A stretch of 64,000 nt of DNA from the NCBI RefSeq assembly GCF_002775205.1, contig NC_036443.1, forward strand, positions 17,708,373-17,772,372, read 5' to 3'. The DNA is from Xiphophorus maculatus (lineage: Eukaryota; Chordata; Actinopteri; Cyprinodontiformes; Poeciliidae). The position numbers and the translations under genes were made by a program. Below, piece by piece: positions 1 through 42,619 of this stretch (positions are counted from its first letter, which is position 1; every line of letters begins with the position of its first letter). The notes beneath the pieces are model-generated. The model did not search any database. It worked only from the letters and a program-made list of their open reading frames with translations, and was not told where the DNA came from.

Positions 1-615
1 ATTGGAAGAAAATAATGCAGGTTCATTTAAACTAGACAGGCTTTCAGATTATTAAAAACGCTTCTCTTACATGATCAGCAGCTTACAGTCATCAGATAAA
101 AGAGACCTCAAATTAGAGTCTGTAGCGCTATTCATCTGTCTATGGTCTGTCATTCCTGGATCGGTGACTCTGTTTCTTGTTTTGTGTGTATGCTCTGTAT
201 TTTCAAAACCCCAGCCAGTCCTGGCAGAGGCAGATGGCTGTTCACACCGAGGCAGGTTCCACTGGAGGTTTCTTTCTCTTAAACGGTGTCATTACATGCA
301 TCCTTGGTATGAGGGACATGCCCATTCAGGAGGAATGAAGGCTTCAAGACAACTAGGTTTCCTTACATAGAAAACGTTTTATCCAATTTGAATAATGAAC
401 TGAACGTAATGCAGAGTTTAATAACTAAGATCAATTGCAATCAATTGAGGTGAACTGACTTATATTGTAAAGTGTTTCGAGATCACATGTTGTGAATTGA
501 TGCTATATGTATAAACTGAATTGAATCAGAGCAAAATAGAGTGGATTTAACCAAAGATCCATAAAAATATAAAATGATGTATTCCACGCATTAGTGCCAG
601 CTTATTTCCACTCAC
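1..615 (-). other. ddx20: ddx20 intron 2, partial
   Basis: No exon of ddx20 or of another gene is recognisable here. The sequence is AT-rich; the short open frames look like chance. Confidence 0.6.
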
Positions 616-710
616 CTGAGTGGAGGGATTCTCCAAGATTAGAGACTCTAGGGCGATGGTGACGAACACGCATGTCTTTCCTGTCCCAGACTTGGCTTGT
701 ACAATCAAAT
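616..710 (-). CDS. ddx20: ddx20 coding exon 2 (Walker A)
   Basis: 95 bases between acceptor cgtgtcag (711 upward) and donor gtgagtgg (615 downward). It encodes the Walker A motif AKSGTGKT followed by [19 protein letters not shown], and ends in phase 0. Confidence 0.93.
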
Positions 711-774
711 CTGACACGAGGTGAAGAAAAAAAAAATCTCATGCAATGCAGGACAAAAACAGGTGTATCTGCCG

Positions 775-813
<39 letters not shown>

Positions 814-1170
814 GCAGGCGTGACTTTGCTCCTCTGTTGACATTTTTTTTTATTCTGCAGCAGCCTTTGTATAATCTTTACAGACTGAATAATTTCGGAC
901 TGCAACCATGCTTATGCTCAAATATCATTCGCACACATGAAGACAGTCACTGACTGACATTAATCTACGCCTACCGAGTCCGCAGCGGCCCAGCGGGATC
1001 GCCTTGAGCTGGATCGGGGACGGTTTCTGAAACCCTGCGGAGGACAGTCCGTCCAGCACGGCCTGAGACAACAGCAGAGAGCCGAAGTCAATCCCCTCCG
1101 CCAAAAGCACATCTTCGGTCCTCTTTCGCGTTTCTATGTCGTGAGCTGCTCTCCTCATGGAGGCAGCCAT
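616..1170 (-). CDS. ddx20: DDX20 (Gemin3) DEAD-box RNA helicase, 5' part of gene
   Basis: The gene starts at the ATG at 1170 and leaves the window on the left; two coding exons are seen (975-1170 and 616-710). They join in phase (G|AT gives Asp) and together give about 97 residues. The protein reads [20 protein letters not shown], then [20 protein letters not shown] (the helicase Q motif), then [16 protein letters not shown] with the Walker A (motif I) AKSGTGKT. These match the N-terminus of vertebrate DDX20 as I recall it, with a shorter extension before the Q motif than in human. DDX20 is an ATP-dependent helicase of the SMN complex, which assembles spliceosomal snRNPs in cytoplasm and Cajal bodies. 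The remaining exons lie outside the window. Identification is firm. Confidence 0.93.
774..813. repeat. (CTAT)n microsatellite
   Basis: About ten tandem CTAT units inside ddx20 intron 1. Confidence 0.97.
975..1170 (-). CDS. ddx20: ddx20 coding exon 1
   Basis: 65 codons plus one base. It starts [20 protein letters not shown] and ends at CTCG|gtaggcg (donor at 974-971). It carries the Q motif ([12 protein letters not shown]). The surrounding sequence is CpG-rich, as expected for a housekeeping promoter and first exon. Confidence 0.92.
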
Positions 1171-2750
1171 GTTTGCTGTTTACCACCGGGGATTCAAACA
1201 AATTAAAAGCGCCGGGAGAGCACTGACTTAGCGCCCTCTAGTGCCGCGGGGGAGGGATAATACAATCGCCTTTAGAGAATTTCCAGGTCAGTTTTTTCCA
1301 TGTTTGTAGCTCAGATATGATCAAAGATTATATATTAGCTATAATCTACCATACGATAAAAAGTTGTTACAAATGTGTAATGGCAGTTACTCAAAAAGCA
1401 CGGAAATCTAATAACTCGCGTTAAGAGAGTATTGTTTAACTATGCATGGCTTAAATTATTGTCTGTATGTCAGATTTTAGATGCCCATTCATCAAAACAT
1501 GTTTGTTTGGACACAAAGGTGAAAAGAGAGGATAAATTATAATTATAATTATAATAGGTCAATTATAACATTGACCTATAAATTTATTGTATTCAGGTTT
1601 CTCATATGTTTCTATCAGATTTTCCTGCCTTGATAAAGTTAAGATTAAAAAATCCAATGGTTTGGAAAGAACAGCAAATTATCAAAACCAAACCTTTGCA
1701 TAATTTTCTTGCAAGCTCTTATTGTCATCAAACTCAGCAATAATGGAAAGTGCAGTCTAAGAGGATATGATTAGCATTATCTTTATAATCTGGATTTACA
1801 GATTTAATCAGCAGGAGCTAGAGATGATCTTATTAAAGCAGCCGTATTTCAGTGTCTTCATCCTCTAAGGTTGATTTACTTTTTCAGGAATCCTTCATTT
1901 GAACAGCACATTTTGATAAATAAACTTCCTGCTCTTCATTTTGTTTTGTACTCCAAATTTACTACACAGCAAAGGCAGAGCATCATAATGTGTGTAATCT
2001 GTTATATCAGATATCAGTTGCAGCATATTGTTTTATATAGCAAACCCATAATTATTGTCTTTCTAAAAATAAAACAATTTTATCAAAGAAATAAATCAAT
2101 GATGTCTTTAGAGATAAATATGTCTGTAACGACTGAACATTTTTAAAGATATGAAGACAGTTTTTGCTGTTCCACACAGCTTTGTTCCCAGTCCTCTGAT
2201 CTTTACTGCCACTACTTGGTGCTATTATAGAAAATTAAGATGTAAGCAGTCAAAAAATCAGTGCTGCTTTTTTACACAGTTCAGATTCCTTGATTAATCT
2301 AGTTTCTGTTGAAAATGTAGATAATTTCCCCCTCTTCAGAATTTAAAGGCAATAATACTGCGATGATTAGTCAAAAGAAAGACAAAAAAATCTATTGCAC
2401 CTCTAAAGATGATACCAGAATCTGAAAAGAGAATCGGAACCGAGGCAAAAAAAATAAGACAAATAAAATTTGGTATTACTCAAATTACATTACCAACACT
2501 AACAACATAGGGTTTTACATTTAAAAGACATAAAGAACTAAATATAAAATAACTGGTTTTTCAAAGAGTCTCATTAGTATTGATTGCATCTGGTAGATAT
2601 TTGGAATAAACCAATAAAGATGATGACTGAAATATATTTTGAATTATCAGAATTTAAGAACAGCTTATTTAGCTTAATAAGAATGACAGAATCCTTTTGT
2701 ATCACTTATTATAAATTCAAAGTAAAGTTCTAATATGTCTCTTTTCACAG
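1171..2750. other. Intergenic: ddx20 5' side to opsin remnant
   Basis: The first roughly 100 bases beside the ddx20 ATG are GC/CpG-rich and probably its promoter and 5' UTR. The rest is AT-rich. This is where a first opsin exon (N-terminus to TM2/3) should lie, but I found no matching peptide on the plus strand. Confidence 0.55.
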
Positions 2751-2839
2751 GCATATCAAGTCTTTGTACAGTAGCTGTCATTTCTGTTGAACGTTACACC
2801 GTGCTGTTATCCCAGGGGGGCTGTTCTTTTCCAGACCAG
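2751..2839 (+). pseudogene. opsin remnant, TM3/ERY exon
   Basis: Acceptor ttttcacag and donor gtgaaatg. The exon reads ISSLCTVAVISVERYTVLLS and then a short divergent end. The ERY G-protein contact motif is intact. Confidence 0.75.
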
Positions 2840-2926
2840 GTGAAATGTATCAACATCTTTTAGCACACTAACTCTGTAAAAACTACAATAATGTTTCCTT
2901 CAACATGCTGCTCATGTCGTCCACAG

Positions 2927-3156
2927 GGATGCAGTCGCAGGCGTGACCCTTTCCTGGGTTTGGTCATTTGTGTGGAACACCCTGCCTCTGTTTGGATGGG
3001 GAAATTATGACCTGGAAGGAGTTAAAATTTCCTGCGGAGCAAACTGGTGATGCTGCTAACATGTCCTACATCGTTATTTACTTCTCTTTGTGTTTTGCAG
3101 TGCCTTTTTCCACAGTCATAGTGTCCTACTCCAGACTTTTATGGACCCTTCACCAG
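2927..3156 (+). pseudogene. opsin remnant, TM4-TM5 exon with frameshift
   Basis: It opens with DAVAGVTLSWVWSFVWNT and runs through the loop-2 Cys. The frame is lost after TGG at 3045-3047, where TGA follows. The opsin reading resumes one base over as GDAANMSYIVIYFSLCFAVP to TLHQ, before donor gtgagcag. Confidence 0.78.
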
Positions 3157-3237
3157 GTGAGCAGTGCACATTCTGAATGTACTTCTTTGCACACTGCCTT
3201 TTTCTGTCACAGTAACATCCTCTATGTGGTTCCACAG

Positions 3238-3443
3238 GTCACCAAGTTGCAAACTTCTGAGAGTAGGAGGACTTACTACATGTGACCTTCCTGGTCACGT
3301 GGCTGCCTTATGCAGCAATGGCCCTGGCTGTAATCATGGACTCTAATCTTTATATAGACCCTGTCATTGTCACCATAGCTGTTTATTTAGCCAAGAGCAG
3401 CACTGTCTACAACCCCATCATCTATATTTTCATGAACAGACAG
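3238..3443 (+). pseudogene. opsin remnant, TM6-TM7 exon with frameshift
   Basis: It reads VTKLQTSESRRTYYM, then TGA at 3283. In another frame it continues TFLVTWLPYAAMALAVIMDS and then IAVYLAKSSTVYNPIIYIFM. The retinal-binding Lys and NPxxY-type motif survive. The stretch normally joining loop 3 to TM6 is absent, so a deletion accompanied the frameshift. Confidence 0.78.
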
Positions 3444-3521
3444 GTAACGCTTCATCACTATTCATCTGCACACACAAACACAAAACAGCAAACCATATAC
3501 CAAGAGGTCTGTGCCTTTCAG

Positions 3522-3659
3522 TTTCGGGGCTATGTCGTTCCTGCTCTTCTGTGTGGATGGAGCCCGTGGCCCTCTGAAGCCCAGATATCTGATGCTACCA
3601 CCACTGTTGCTTCAGTAAATAAAAACAAGGTTGTTCTGGAACAATCTTCAAAAGAATAA
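3522..3659 (+). pseudogene. opsin remnant, C-terminal tail exon
   Basis: 46 codons including TAA. It starts FRGYVVPALLCGWSPW, a palmitoylation-type Cys context, and ends KVVLEQSSKE. The stop codon overlaps an AATAAA at 3654-3659. Confidence 0.75.
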
Positions 3660-4487
3660 AAAAGACTTTTAGAAGCATTGGTTTAAATAGTGAGTTATAC
3701 AGTTACATACTGCCACCAAACGTCAGATATATTGTTAAAAAATGTACAAAAAAACTGTGAAAAGAAACCAACCAGTTGTCTCCATGGGTTACTATGTTAA
3801 GTTTTGAAATATTTACCATTAGCTTGCTTTTCACTATATTTGTTTATCTGTACTTAATTATTTGATATGAATGATTTTGTGATATGATGAATTTAATTTA
3901 TTGTCCGCTGTTTCTGTTTGTAAAATTTCTTGTTAAATTACAATTACTATTAGTTGTTGTTACAGTGCTGCCAGCTTAAACAAATAACAGTGAGGGCCTG
4001 GTTGCCTTGCAGTGTCGCAGCAGATTTACTTGAGAGGAGAAGAGGAGGCGAGTCACAAACTTAAGTTTAATAAATTAAAAGCATGATGGGTACCGTTTAA
4101 TTTGGAAGTGGATAAGCCCCAAACATAAAAAAAATCTAAAATTGTTTCCAGAGTTTTTTTTAGACATTCTGAACATTTGGGTACAACATAATTAATTTTT
4201 AACCGCTTCAGTATGGGTTTTATTATCTGCAACATCATGGAATAAAACAAAGCTGAAATTCAGCAACATTAGCTTTTTTTTTCTTTGTCTAAGGTGAATA
4301 ATTATTTTAAAAATAACAATTAAATACATGTCATTTCCCTACGTAACATACATAATTGTTATGTCTGATTCAGTGTTGAGCTGGAAAATCAAATCACATA
4401 TATTTATCATCAAGTATTACGGTTTGATCAGAAAGTTATGCCACCTTCTCAAATAAACACATGTACAATCAAACAATTTTCATGGCT
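3660..4487. other. Intergenic between converging opsin remnant and kinase gene
   Basis: AT-rich sequence with no recognisable exon, RNA gene or clear repeat. Confidence 0.5.
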
Positions 4488-4493
4488 TTTTAT
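4488..4493 (-). promoter_or_regulatory. Polyadenylation signal AATAAA (minus strand)
   Basis: The minus strand reads CAATAAAAAGCC, preceded by a T-rich untranslated-like stretch. It fits the 3' end of the kinase gene; this is inferred from position only. Confidence 0.5.
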
Positions 4494-4881
4494 TGATTAC
4501 AGAAATATTGCTAGAACTTTTAATAAAGAAAGCAAAAAAAGGGGAAAAAAATCTAGAATGTGAATAGCTGTATCAAACCTGTACATTTCTATATATACAG
4601 AGTGAGGAATCATCTATGTACATGCTACATACTGTCACACTCTAGGAAAATAAGTAGTCCTTATAACAGGCAAGGGCGTGGGATCGCTTGACTTTGTTCT
4701 AAATCCATTTCAGAGAAAATGCAGAAACAACCCAAGGTCAGTGTCCGAAGCAGATGAGACTCAGGCCTTCTGACAGAAACGGTACTAGTTGACAAGTCAA
4801 CTAACTGGTGTGTAAAAACAGTTGTGTGCTTGAACACCTGGTGCTTGGGAGGAGCGGCGTTGCTCGTCCAGTTCTGGCAGC
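4494..4881 (-). other. Candidate terminal exon and 3' UTR of the PCTAIRE kinase
   Basis: A good acceptor (ggtattacag) lies at 4882-4891. Entered in the phase left by the kinase exon at 10183-10260, the exon stays open (starting CQNWTSNAAPPKHQ) to a TAA at 4661-4663, and an AATAAA follows. I do not recognise the peptide as any known CDK16/17/18 tail. Another reading frame (LPELDEQRRSSQAPG) looks as plausible but is out of phase. It could also be the end of an unrelated minus-strand transcript. Confidence 0.3.
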
Positions 4882-7359
4882 CTGTAATACCAAAATGGAT
4901 GAATGAACACTGCAGTGTCATCCACACTTACTGGCACACCAAGTAAAAAGTATGGAGGAACTAAAATGATTCAAATTACTTATTCTTTTTTATTGCAGTG
5001 ACATAATCTCACAGAAAATTCTGCAGAAGTTCTCTAACAATGACTTGTAGAATATTTTTTTACCTCCCTTAATGTCCACGATAACAAATTAACTTGAGTT
5101 CAGTTGTTTTTAAACTTAATTGTTGTTCTAACTATAGATTTTATGACTTACGCATACAAAGTCATAACAAAAAGATAAAAAGTTAAATGAAAAATTGAAA
5201 GTTGTTGCTGTATTTAGGTTAAAATCTAAATACAAAATAACTTCGGTTACAATTAATTAATTGAAATAGCTATTAATTTTGTAAAAGGAGTAAATATAAA
5301 TTACGTTTTTCTGCTGAATGAATATGTTAAAATTAAATAATTGTTCTACGACTTCAACTGCACTTCAGATTAGATGACTGCAATAAAATATAATTTTTTT
5401 GCTGTATTTTAATCTCTTTTTTTCCAATTGATTTGGCTATTCCCATCTTTTTACAAAGGCGTGGCAGGACAAATGGAGGACCCTGCATGCCTGAGTGCCT
5501 GAATACTGTGTCTCAGCTGAGTAAGGTTTGTTGTATAACCTCTCTGGTCTCAGCCAGCACTTCACACTCTTACACTACACTGTGTTGTCATTGTCTTTGC
5601 GATGCTTTTGGTACAGTCTTCTGGTTCACTCTATGTGTTGTAGGATGTAATATTCATGTGATAAAATCATTTCCCATGCAACACGTCCTGCAGCAGCTAC
5701 TCCACATACCAACATAAAAACGTGTGTTTAATACAGAAACATGCTGAAAAAGATGACGGGAAAGGACGCAATGTAAGGTAGTCTCTGAACAGCAAGTGAC
5801 AGTGGAGCTAACAGAGAATGAGTGACAACACAGACTGAAATTCCTTACATACAGTTTAAACCAGCATTGCAAAGGACTTCAGACCATGATTTGCTCTCCT
5901 GGGGAAACACGCGATCACCTGCACCTCACCTGCACCCACAGAATAAACACGAGCAAAAAGTCCTGAGCTCAAGGAATGTGCAACATGTCCCCAGCTTATC
6001 AACCACTGTTAAGACTGAGAACAGCATCCTGGAATAATCATTGCTTCTTCTGAAAAAGTAAATCTCATGATCATATATACAGATAAAAAAAAAAAGAAAC
6101 GTAAAACAGTAAAAAAAGAAAAAACACTTAAGGTTTGACAAAAGATAGTTGTTTTTAAGGGTCTACTCATGAGTTGGAGGTAAAATCAGATACAAAGAGG
6201 ACAGTTTAACATTACCACCTGCACATGAGACAACGAATAACTTCTCAGTCAAGGCAAAAAGGACGAGGGAGGGAGGTGTCTCGGAATCAGCAGGTGAGGA
6301 TTTGTACACTTCCTTTACCTCTTCAGTGTTATCCTTCTCAAAGAAACAGATCAAGAGCATCCTGCAGTGTAGTGTTTCTTTTGTTGTTGTTGTTTTTTTT
6401 TACAGCATTGCAGGAATGCAAAGTTTTTCAAATATAAAGTAGTGCAAAAAAAAAAAAAACATCTTATCCATGTCCTATCGTTTCAATGGGCTCATTTTTG
6501 GTTTATCAATTGATTCTTGTTCAGTCGTGTACTTGGCATCCTACTCTGCTGGAGTGACTGATGAGGTAACAGAAAGGCAGCCGCCCTGACCTCTGTTGGG
6601 CAATAAGGTGCAAATGTTTATCTCTGTAAACTCCAATTATCTACACACTCTCCATTTTCAAGTGAGCCATTAGTGTGAGTCAGTGTGTTTTAAAAGAGAT
6701 GTATAAAAGAAGACAGATAAACATCATTTAAGGAGTTAGGTAAAGGTTTAGGATTGAGGTGTTATGCTTTAAAGTTTGGATTCAGGCTGAGGTGTGCTAT
6801 GAAAAAAAGTAAGAGGTCTACAGCTTACTCTATCTATGTACAGCAATAATTCGGGCAGAAAGTATGAGTGCACACCTCTTACTCTCTTTGCCTTTGATTT
6901 GTGTTCACTTTGACTCATTCTTCCTCACAGCTCACTGATACAGCAAGTTCTGTGTCAAATCTGAGTCAGCTCATCGTAATGCTACCCTCTTCTGGACAGC
7001 AGTGGTAGTAGCAGCAAGGAGAAAAATATATTCTCCCACTTTTCTTTCAGCTTCACTTTTTTCTTTATTATTATCATCTTTAGGGTTGAATGGAGTCTTT
7101 TATCTGTAAGTTAAAATTCTTCAGCCATTGATTTGTGTGATTTTACATTTCCTGCATGAATGTGAATGTGCGTGTGTTTGTCTTTGTTTTCCTCTGGTAG
7201 GAGTGTATGACTTTGTGTGGCAGGGTGTGCGTCGCTCCTTCGGTTTGTGTGTGGCAGAGTTGGTAAATGTTCGTCTTGATGAGACAGCTCCACGTGTCAC
7301 TTCCCTCTGCATCTCACCTAACCGCCAGCACTAAAACAACACACTCTGCCTCCGGTTCT

Positions 7360-7412
7360 TCCCCTGGCCTGAGAGAGAGAGAGAAGGAGAGGAGAGAGAG
7401 GAGGAAAGAGAG
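7360..7412. repeat. GA-rich simple sequence
   Basis: Imperfect GAGA/GGAGA tract. Confidence 0.8.
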
Positions 7413-7799
7413 TTTGGATTCATTTCTGAGCACAAATGTTTGCACATTTCCCTTCAAGAAGACAGCAACAACACCACTACAGGACATGCAAAACTGCAAC
7501 AATTACTTGGTTACATGTTCAGACAAACAATTTTACGTTATTTAGCAAATCAATCCAATATAAAACTTTGCAATTCAAGCTACACTGAAACATCAGTTAG
7601 GCTGATTTAAGTAATGATTTCATTTCCTAGTTCCAGTTTTTAAATTGCAATTTGCATTTTCCCAGACAATCCACATATATTACACTATAATAGAGAAACA
7701 TAACTCATGCTGTATCTAAATGTATGTAATCATTAAACTGAACCAGTAATTGTTGCGATTTTGAAGGTACACATTCAGTAAAGGTTCTCTTTTTCCACA

Positions 7800-8000
7800 T
7801 CTGCTAATCTTCACTTGGGGGTACCACACAACTCCTTTCTTGAACCATTTTGTTTTATTGGAACTGTTGCAATTTTTGTTAATAATTGCCAGATTTACTT
7901 TCTACTCTATTTCTCTGCAGACTACATCGGGAAACAGAGACGCTTAACTTTAAAAAGAAAAAAAACTGAAGTCATGCTGTTAGGCCAACTGCATCAATAG
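7800..8000 (+). mobile_element. LINE reverse-transcriptase remnant
   Basis: The frame reads GVPHNSFLEPF, then NNCQIYFLLYFSADYI and KKTEVMLLGQ. These are decayed versions of the LINE reverse-transcriptase signatures GVPQGSVLGP, YADDTQLY and KTEVLLIG. The catalytic YADD is lost. Element ends and family (L2/CR1/Rex type) cannot be fixed by eye. Confidence 0.6.
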
Positions 8001-8995
8001 GACACCTTGTACTGACCCCATATGAAAAGAAACTAATACCAAATTTGAGTGTAAGAATGGGCCATTTTCCTAAAGGTCAAAGCTAGGTCAGTAGCAATTT
8101 TTTGCTCTTTCAGTTTAGGTGGTAAAAAAAAATTAAGCTTAGTCTTTCAAAAAGATAAAGTGACATGGTAAAAAAGAAATATATGTGAATGAATTATTTA
8201 CAAATATTTTCTAGAAATAGATTACATCAGTGTCTTACATAGTCAACACATACGTAACTATCAATGCTGGGTTAATAAAATGGTAATCTTATACTATAAA
8301 AGTAAATCGCTGCCATCCAAATCATAAATACTAAATGGATAAACTTATATGCAGAATAGTGTCAACAAACATTGGTAAATATATAGATTGGTTTCTTCGA
8401 ATTAAGTGTACCTTGCAAACTGGTATCTTTGTACTTCTGTTCGTTAAGTATTTTTGCTATAAAACAACAGTAATAGTGTCAACTTCCTCTCTAACAACTA
8501 GACTTTCTATCAGTTTTTAACCTGACTACTTGAATTTGCACAACTTTTTTAACAGTGAGTAGGTGATCATTTGGGAAAAAACCTGGATCATATAAAAGCT
8601 AAGAATCCATTCTTGACTTTACTTTATATTGCACATACAGAATCCCAATAAAACAACTTTGAAATTTGTGGTTTTACTAAGTGTACATGCATTTCAACTA
8701 CAGCAAAGAAAACTCCCTCTGTTATTTGTGTCATAAAGTTTCTCTAACAGTTGCCCATACTTACCAGTACTTGCAAAACACAACAATAAAACATGAAAAC
8801 ACACATTTCCATGCTAATAAAGACAAAAAACAAATCCACTCCTCATAAAATCTAAACTTACAGACTCATGAAAATGCTAATTCTCCCGCTGAAGAAACCT
8901 AAACAGGACTGCAAATGAAAACAGTCAAGCAATAACCAGATTTCTGATTACTCCTTTTGTACCACAACTTTATTGAATCCTGAAATAAGCACTGC

Positions 8996-9028
8996 CAGTT
9001 TCCTTTTTTACTAAGAAAAAGGAAACTG
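8996..9028. repeat. Perfect 13-bp inverted repeat
   Basis: CAGTTTCCTTTTT and its exact reverse complement flank a short A/T-rich loop. It lies in presumed kinase 3' intron or untranslated sequence. Confidence 0.85.
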
Positions 9029-9356
9029 AGATGAAGCTTCTAGGTTCAGGGCTTTAAAGTATGGCAAAATACAGTAGACGAGAGAAGTTATATAAAACAG
9101 CAGAGAAAACCTCTTTCAAGAAAACAATTAAAACGATGAAACCTCAAGGTGACAAACATCTCAGAGAATGGAATAAGAGAACAAAATGTGATGGGAAACA
9201 GTAATGTAGTGTGGTGTAAGGTGCACATAAAGTCAGTCTGCAACAAAGACAAGGTGCTGAAAGAAGAAGAAATGCCAAACAGCAACAGGAGAAGGATAAG
9301 TGAATAGAAGACAGTCTGAGAGGAAGAGACAGTATTTACCAGATTGTTAGGGCCCA

Positions 9357-9412
9357 GTCAGCCAGTGGAAGTGGAGGAGAGATTGTGACTCTGAACCCTG
9401 GGATTGGCTGCC
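9357..9412 (-). other. Alternative candidate terminal exon of the kinase
   Basis: Acceptor-like sites (ccctcgcag, tacttccag) precede an open stretch in the needed phase, reading GSQSQGSESQSLLHFHWLTG before TAA. Neither this nor the 4.5-4.9 kb candidate resembles the GKNRRQS or RPAFRVVDTEF tails of known family members, so support is weak. Confidence 0.2.
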
Positions 9413-10182
9413 TCTCTCTGGAAGTACTGCGAGGGTGCAGAGCCTAGCTTATGGGCCACTGCTTTTTTAAGGGTCAGGGAACGGGGAAGGTTGGGAATAT
9501 TGAGGTGTTATGGAAGAGTTTAAGGCAGGAACACAAGGGAGGTTAGAGAAAGGATTAAGGCAAAGATGAGCAGAGCAGAAGAAGAGCGCATGGGTACCAA
9601 AGAGAAAAGACGGTTTACTTGAACAGGACAAAAAGACAACAAAAAGTAAAACAAGATGCACAAACACAGACTGAGACTAAAAGACAGGAACACTAGAAAA
9701 ATGCTGGAACCGTTAAAACAGTATGTATTATCGGCATTTTATTTTTTTGCTAGTTTCTGAACCAAATTTAGAAACTAAAGATGACTACAAAATGCCATAC
9801 ATATACACCTGAATTGCTAATGTGCATAGCAAAAATTGTGTTTGAAAGATTAATGAAGAAAGTACAGCTGAGGTTGTGTAACAAGCCTTTACAATTACTC
9901 ACAGTCAGTCAAAATTCCAGAAAGCCAATGTTTACTATACACTTTGAACCTCTTTATGATTGATACATATTGATATTTAGGGTTTAGAGGATGGACCTTA
10001 TGAAGAAGAACTGTTTTGTGACAAGACCACACAGTGTTATGACACACAACATAAAGGCAACACTTACAGAGAAAAAGGAAAGTGAAGAGGAGAGAGACAG
10101 GGAACAAGTCCTGTTGTCCTAATTAAGTAAAGGTGTCCTAAATGTTGGTCTTTCCTTCCTCTGTTTATTATCGGGGACTTAC

Positions 10183-41712
<31,530 letters not shown>

Positions 41713-42619
41713 CTTCTCACCTCCACCACTGGGGCCCACTGGCCTAAGGAGGAGGAGTAAAACAGCATCAACATCATGATTATCAACATTTCTCTAATTA
41801 CACTAGTGAATCTCGCCACCTTCATAATTTTTACTGTACAGCGAAACTGCTAGAGTGGAGTCCCCTGCGCATTTTCTAAAGTTCTTTGGGCTCCCAATGA
41901 TTGTGTTTGTTCACACACCGTGAGTTCTCATTGTTATGTGTCCCAAGTGCAAACACTGCAGAATAAAAGACAAAGAATGAGAGACAGACAAACCCAGAGA
42001 GAGAGAACAAGAGGGAAAGAGAACAAACAAAAATGTACCCCCCAAAAAAATCATGTAAATGGCTGACTGTGCAGTTCACCAGAGATTTTAGACAACAGAA
42101 GCCTTCCCAGATGAGTTGTGATTGACAAGCATAGGCATGCACAATTCCCACAACTAGTAGGAGGTGGACCACTGCAAACAAACTCTGATATGCTTAAAAC
42201 TAAAAGTAAAGCTAATTAGTACTTATGCATTATAATTGGTCAGTTCTGTGGTAGCAAAGTCTAAGCAGGGATCCATGGACAACACCTTAATTAAATCACA
42301 AAATTGGTCTTTACTTATTTCTTATAACTAATAACACACTGAACATGTAGCACGTGAAAAGTACCCTATTGTTAAAATAATGAGCAGTGGGAGCAAGTTG
42401 TTCTTTCAGCTGAGATTCATTTCAGTCCCAGGTGGCACAGAACGGTTTAATGTGCAAATTTGTGACAGTTTTTATTATGAGTTTTGCTCTATGTTTGTAT
42501 GTACATGCATATATACAGCAGGCCAGCACAACTTTTGAACTAGAAGAAAAATTGAAGTGAAGTGCATTAGCATTGAGTCCTGTGCTGCAATCATCTTTTG
42601 TGGGACGTCCCCTAGCAGG

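Larger units (their letters stand above)
2751..3659 (+). pseudogene. Parapinopsin-like non-visual opsin, broken and lacking first exon
   Basis: Four exon remnants (2751-2839, 2927-3156, 3238-3443, 3522-3659) encode the C-terminal two thirds of a ciliary-type opsin. Visible in order: end of TM3 with VISVERY (the E/DRY motif); TM4 and loop 2 LPLFGWGNYDLEGVKISCGA with the conserved Cys; TM5 YIVIYFSLCFAVPF; TM7 YLAKSSTVYNPIIYIFMNRQ with the retinal Schiff-base Lys and NPIIY; and tail FRGYVVPALLCGWSPW with TTTVASVNKNK. Loop 2 and the tail recall parapinopsin (UV-sensitive pineal opsin); parietopsin is the alternative. Breaks: no exon 1; the frame shifts after GANW (a TGA follows at 3048); the frame shifts again at about 3282 (TGA at 3283), where residues usually found between loop 3 and TM6 are also missing. 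As drawn, the 2839/2927 junction is one base out of phase. Splice sites are still mostly good, so the decay looks fairly recent. Assembly error is the main alternative. Confidence 0.8.
4882..10182 (-). other. 3' intron or downstream sequence of the kinase gene
   Basis: Between the last secure kinase exon and the presumed 3' end I see only a LINE scrap, a hairpin, GA-rich sequence and two weak candidate last exons. The remaining open frames are short and unrecognised. Confidence 0.45.

Noticed and set aside
774..813. CRISPR-like spacing in short tandem repeats
   Set aside because: These are simple microsatellites without spacers, in a vertebrate genome.
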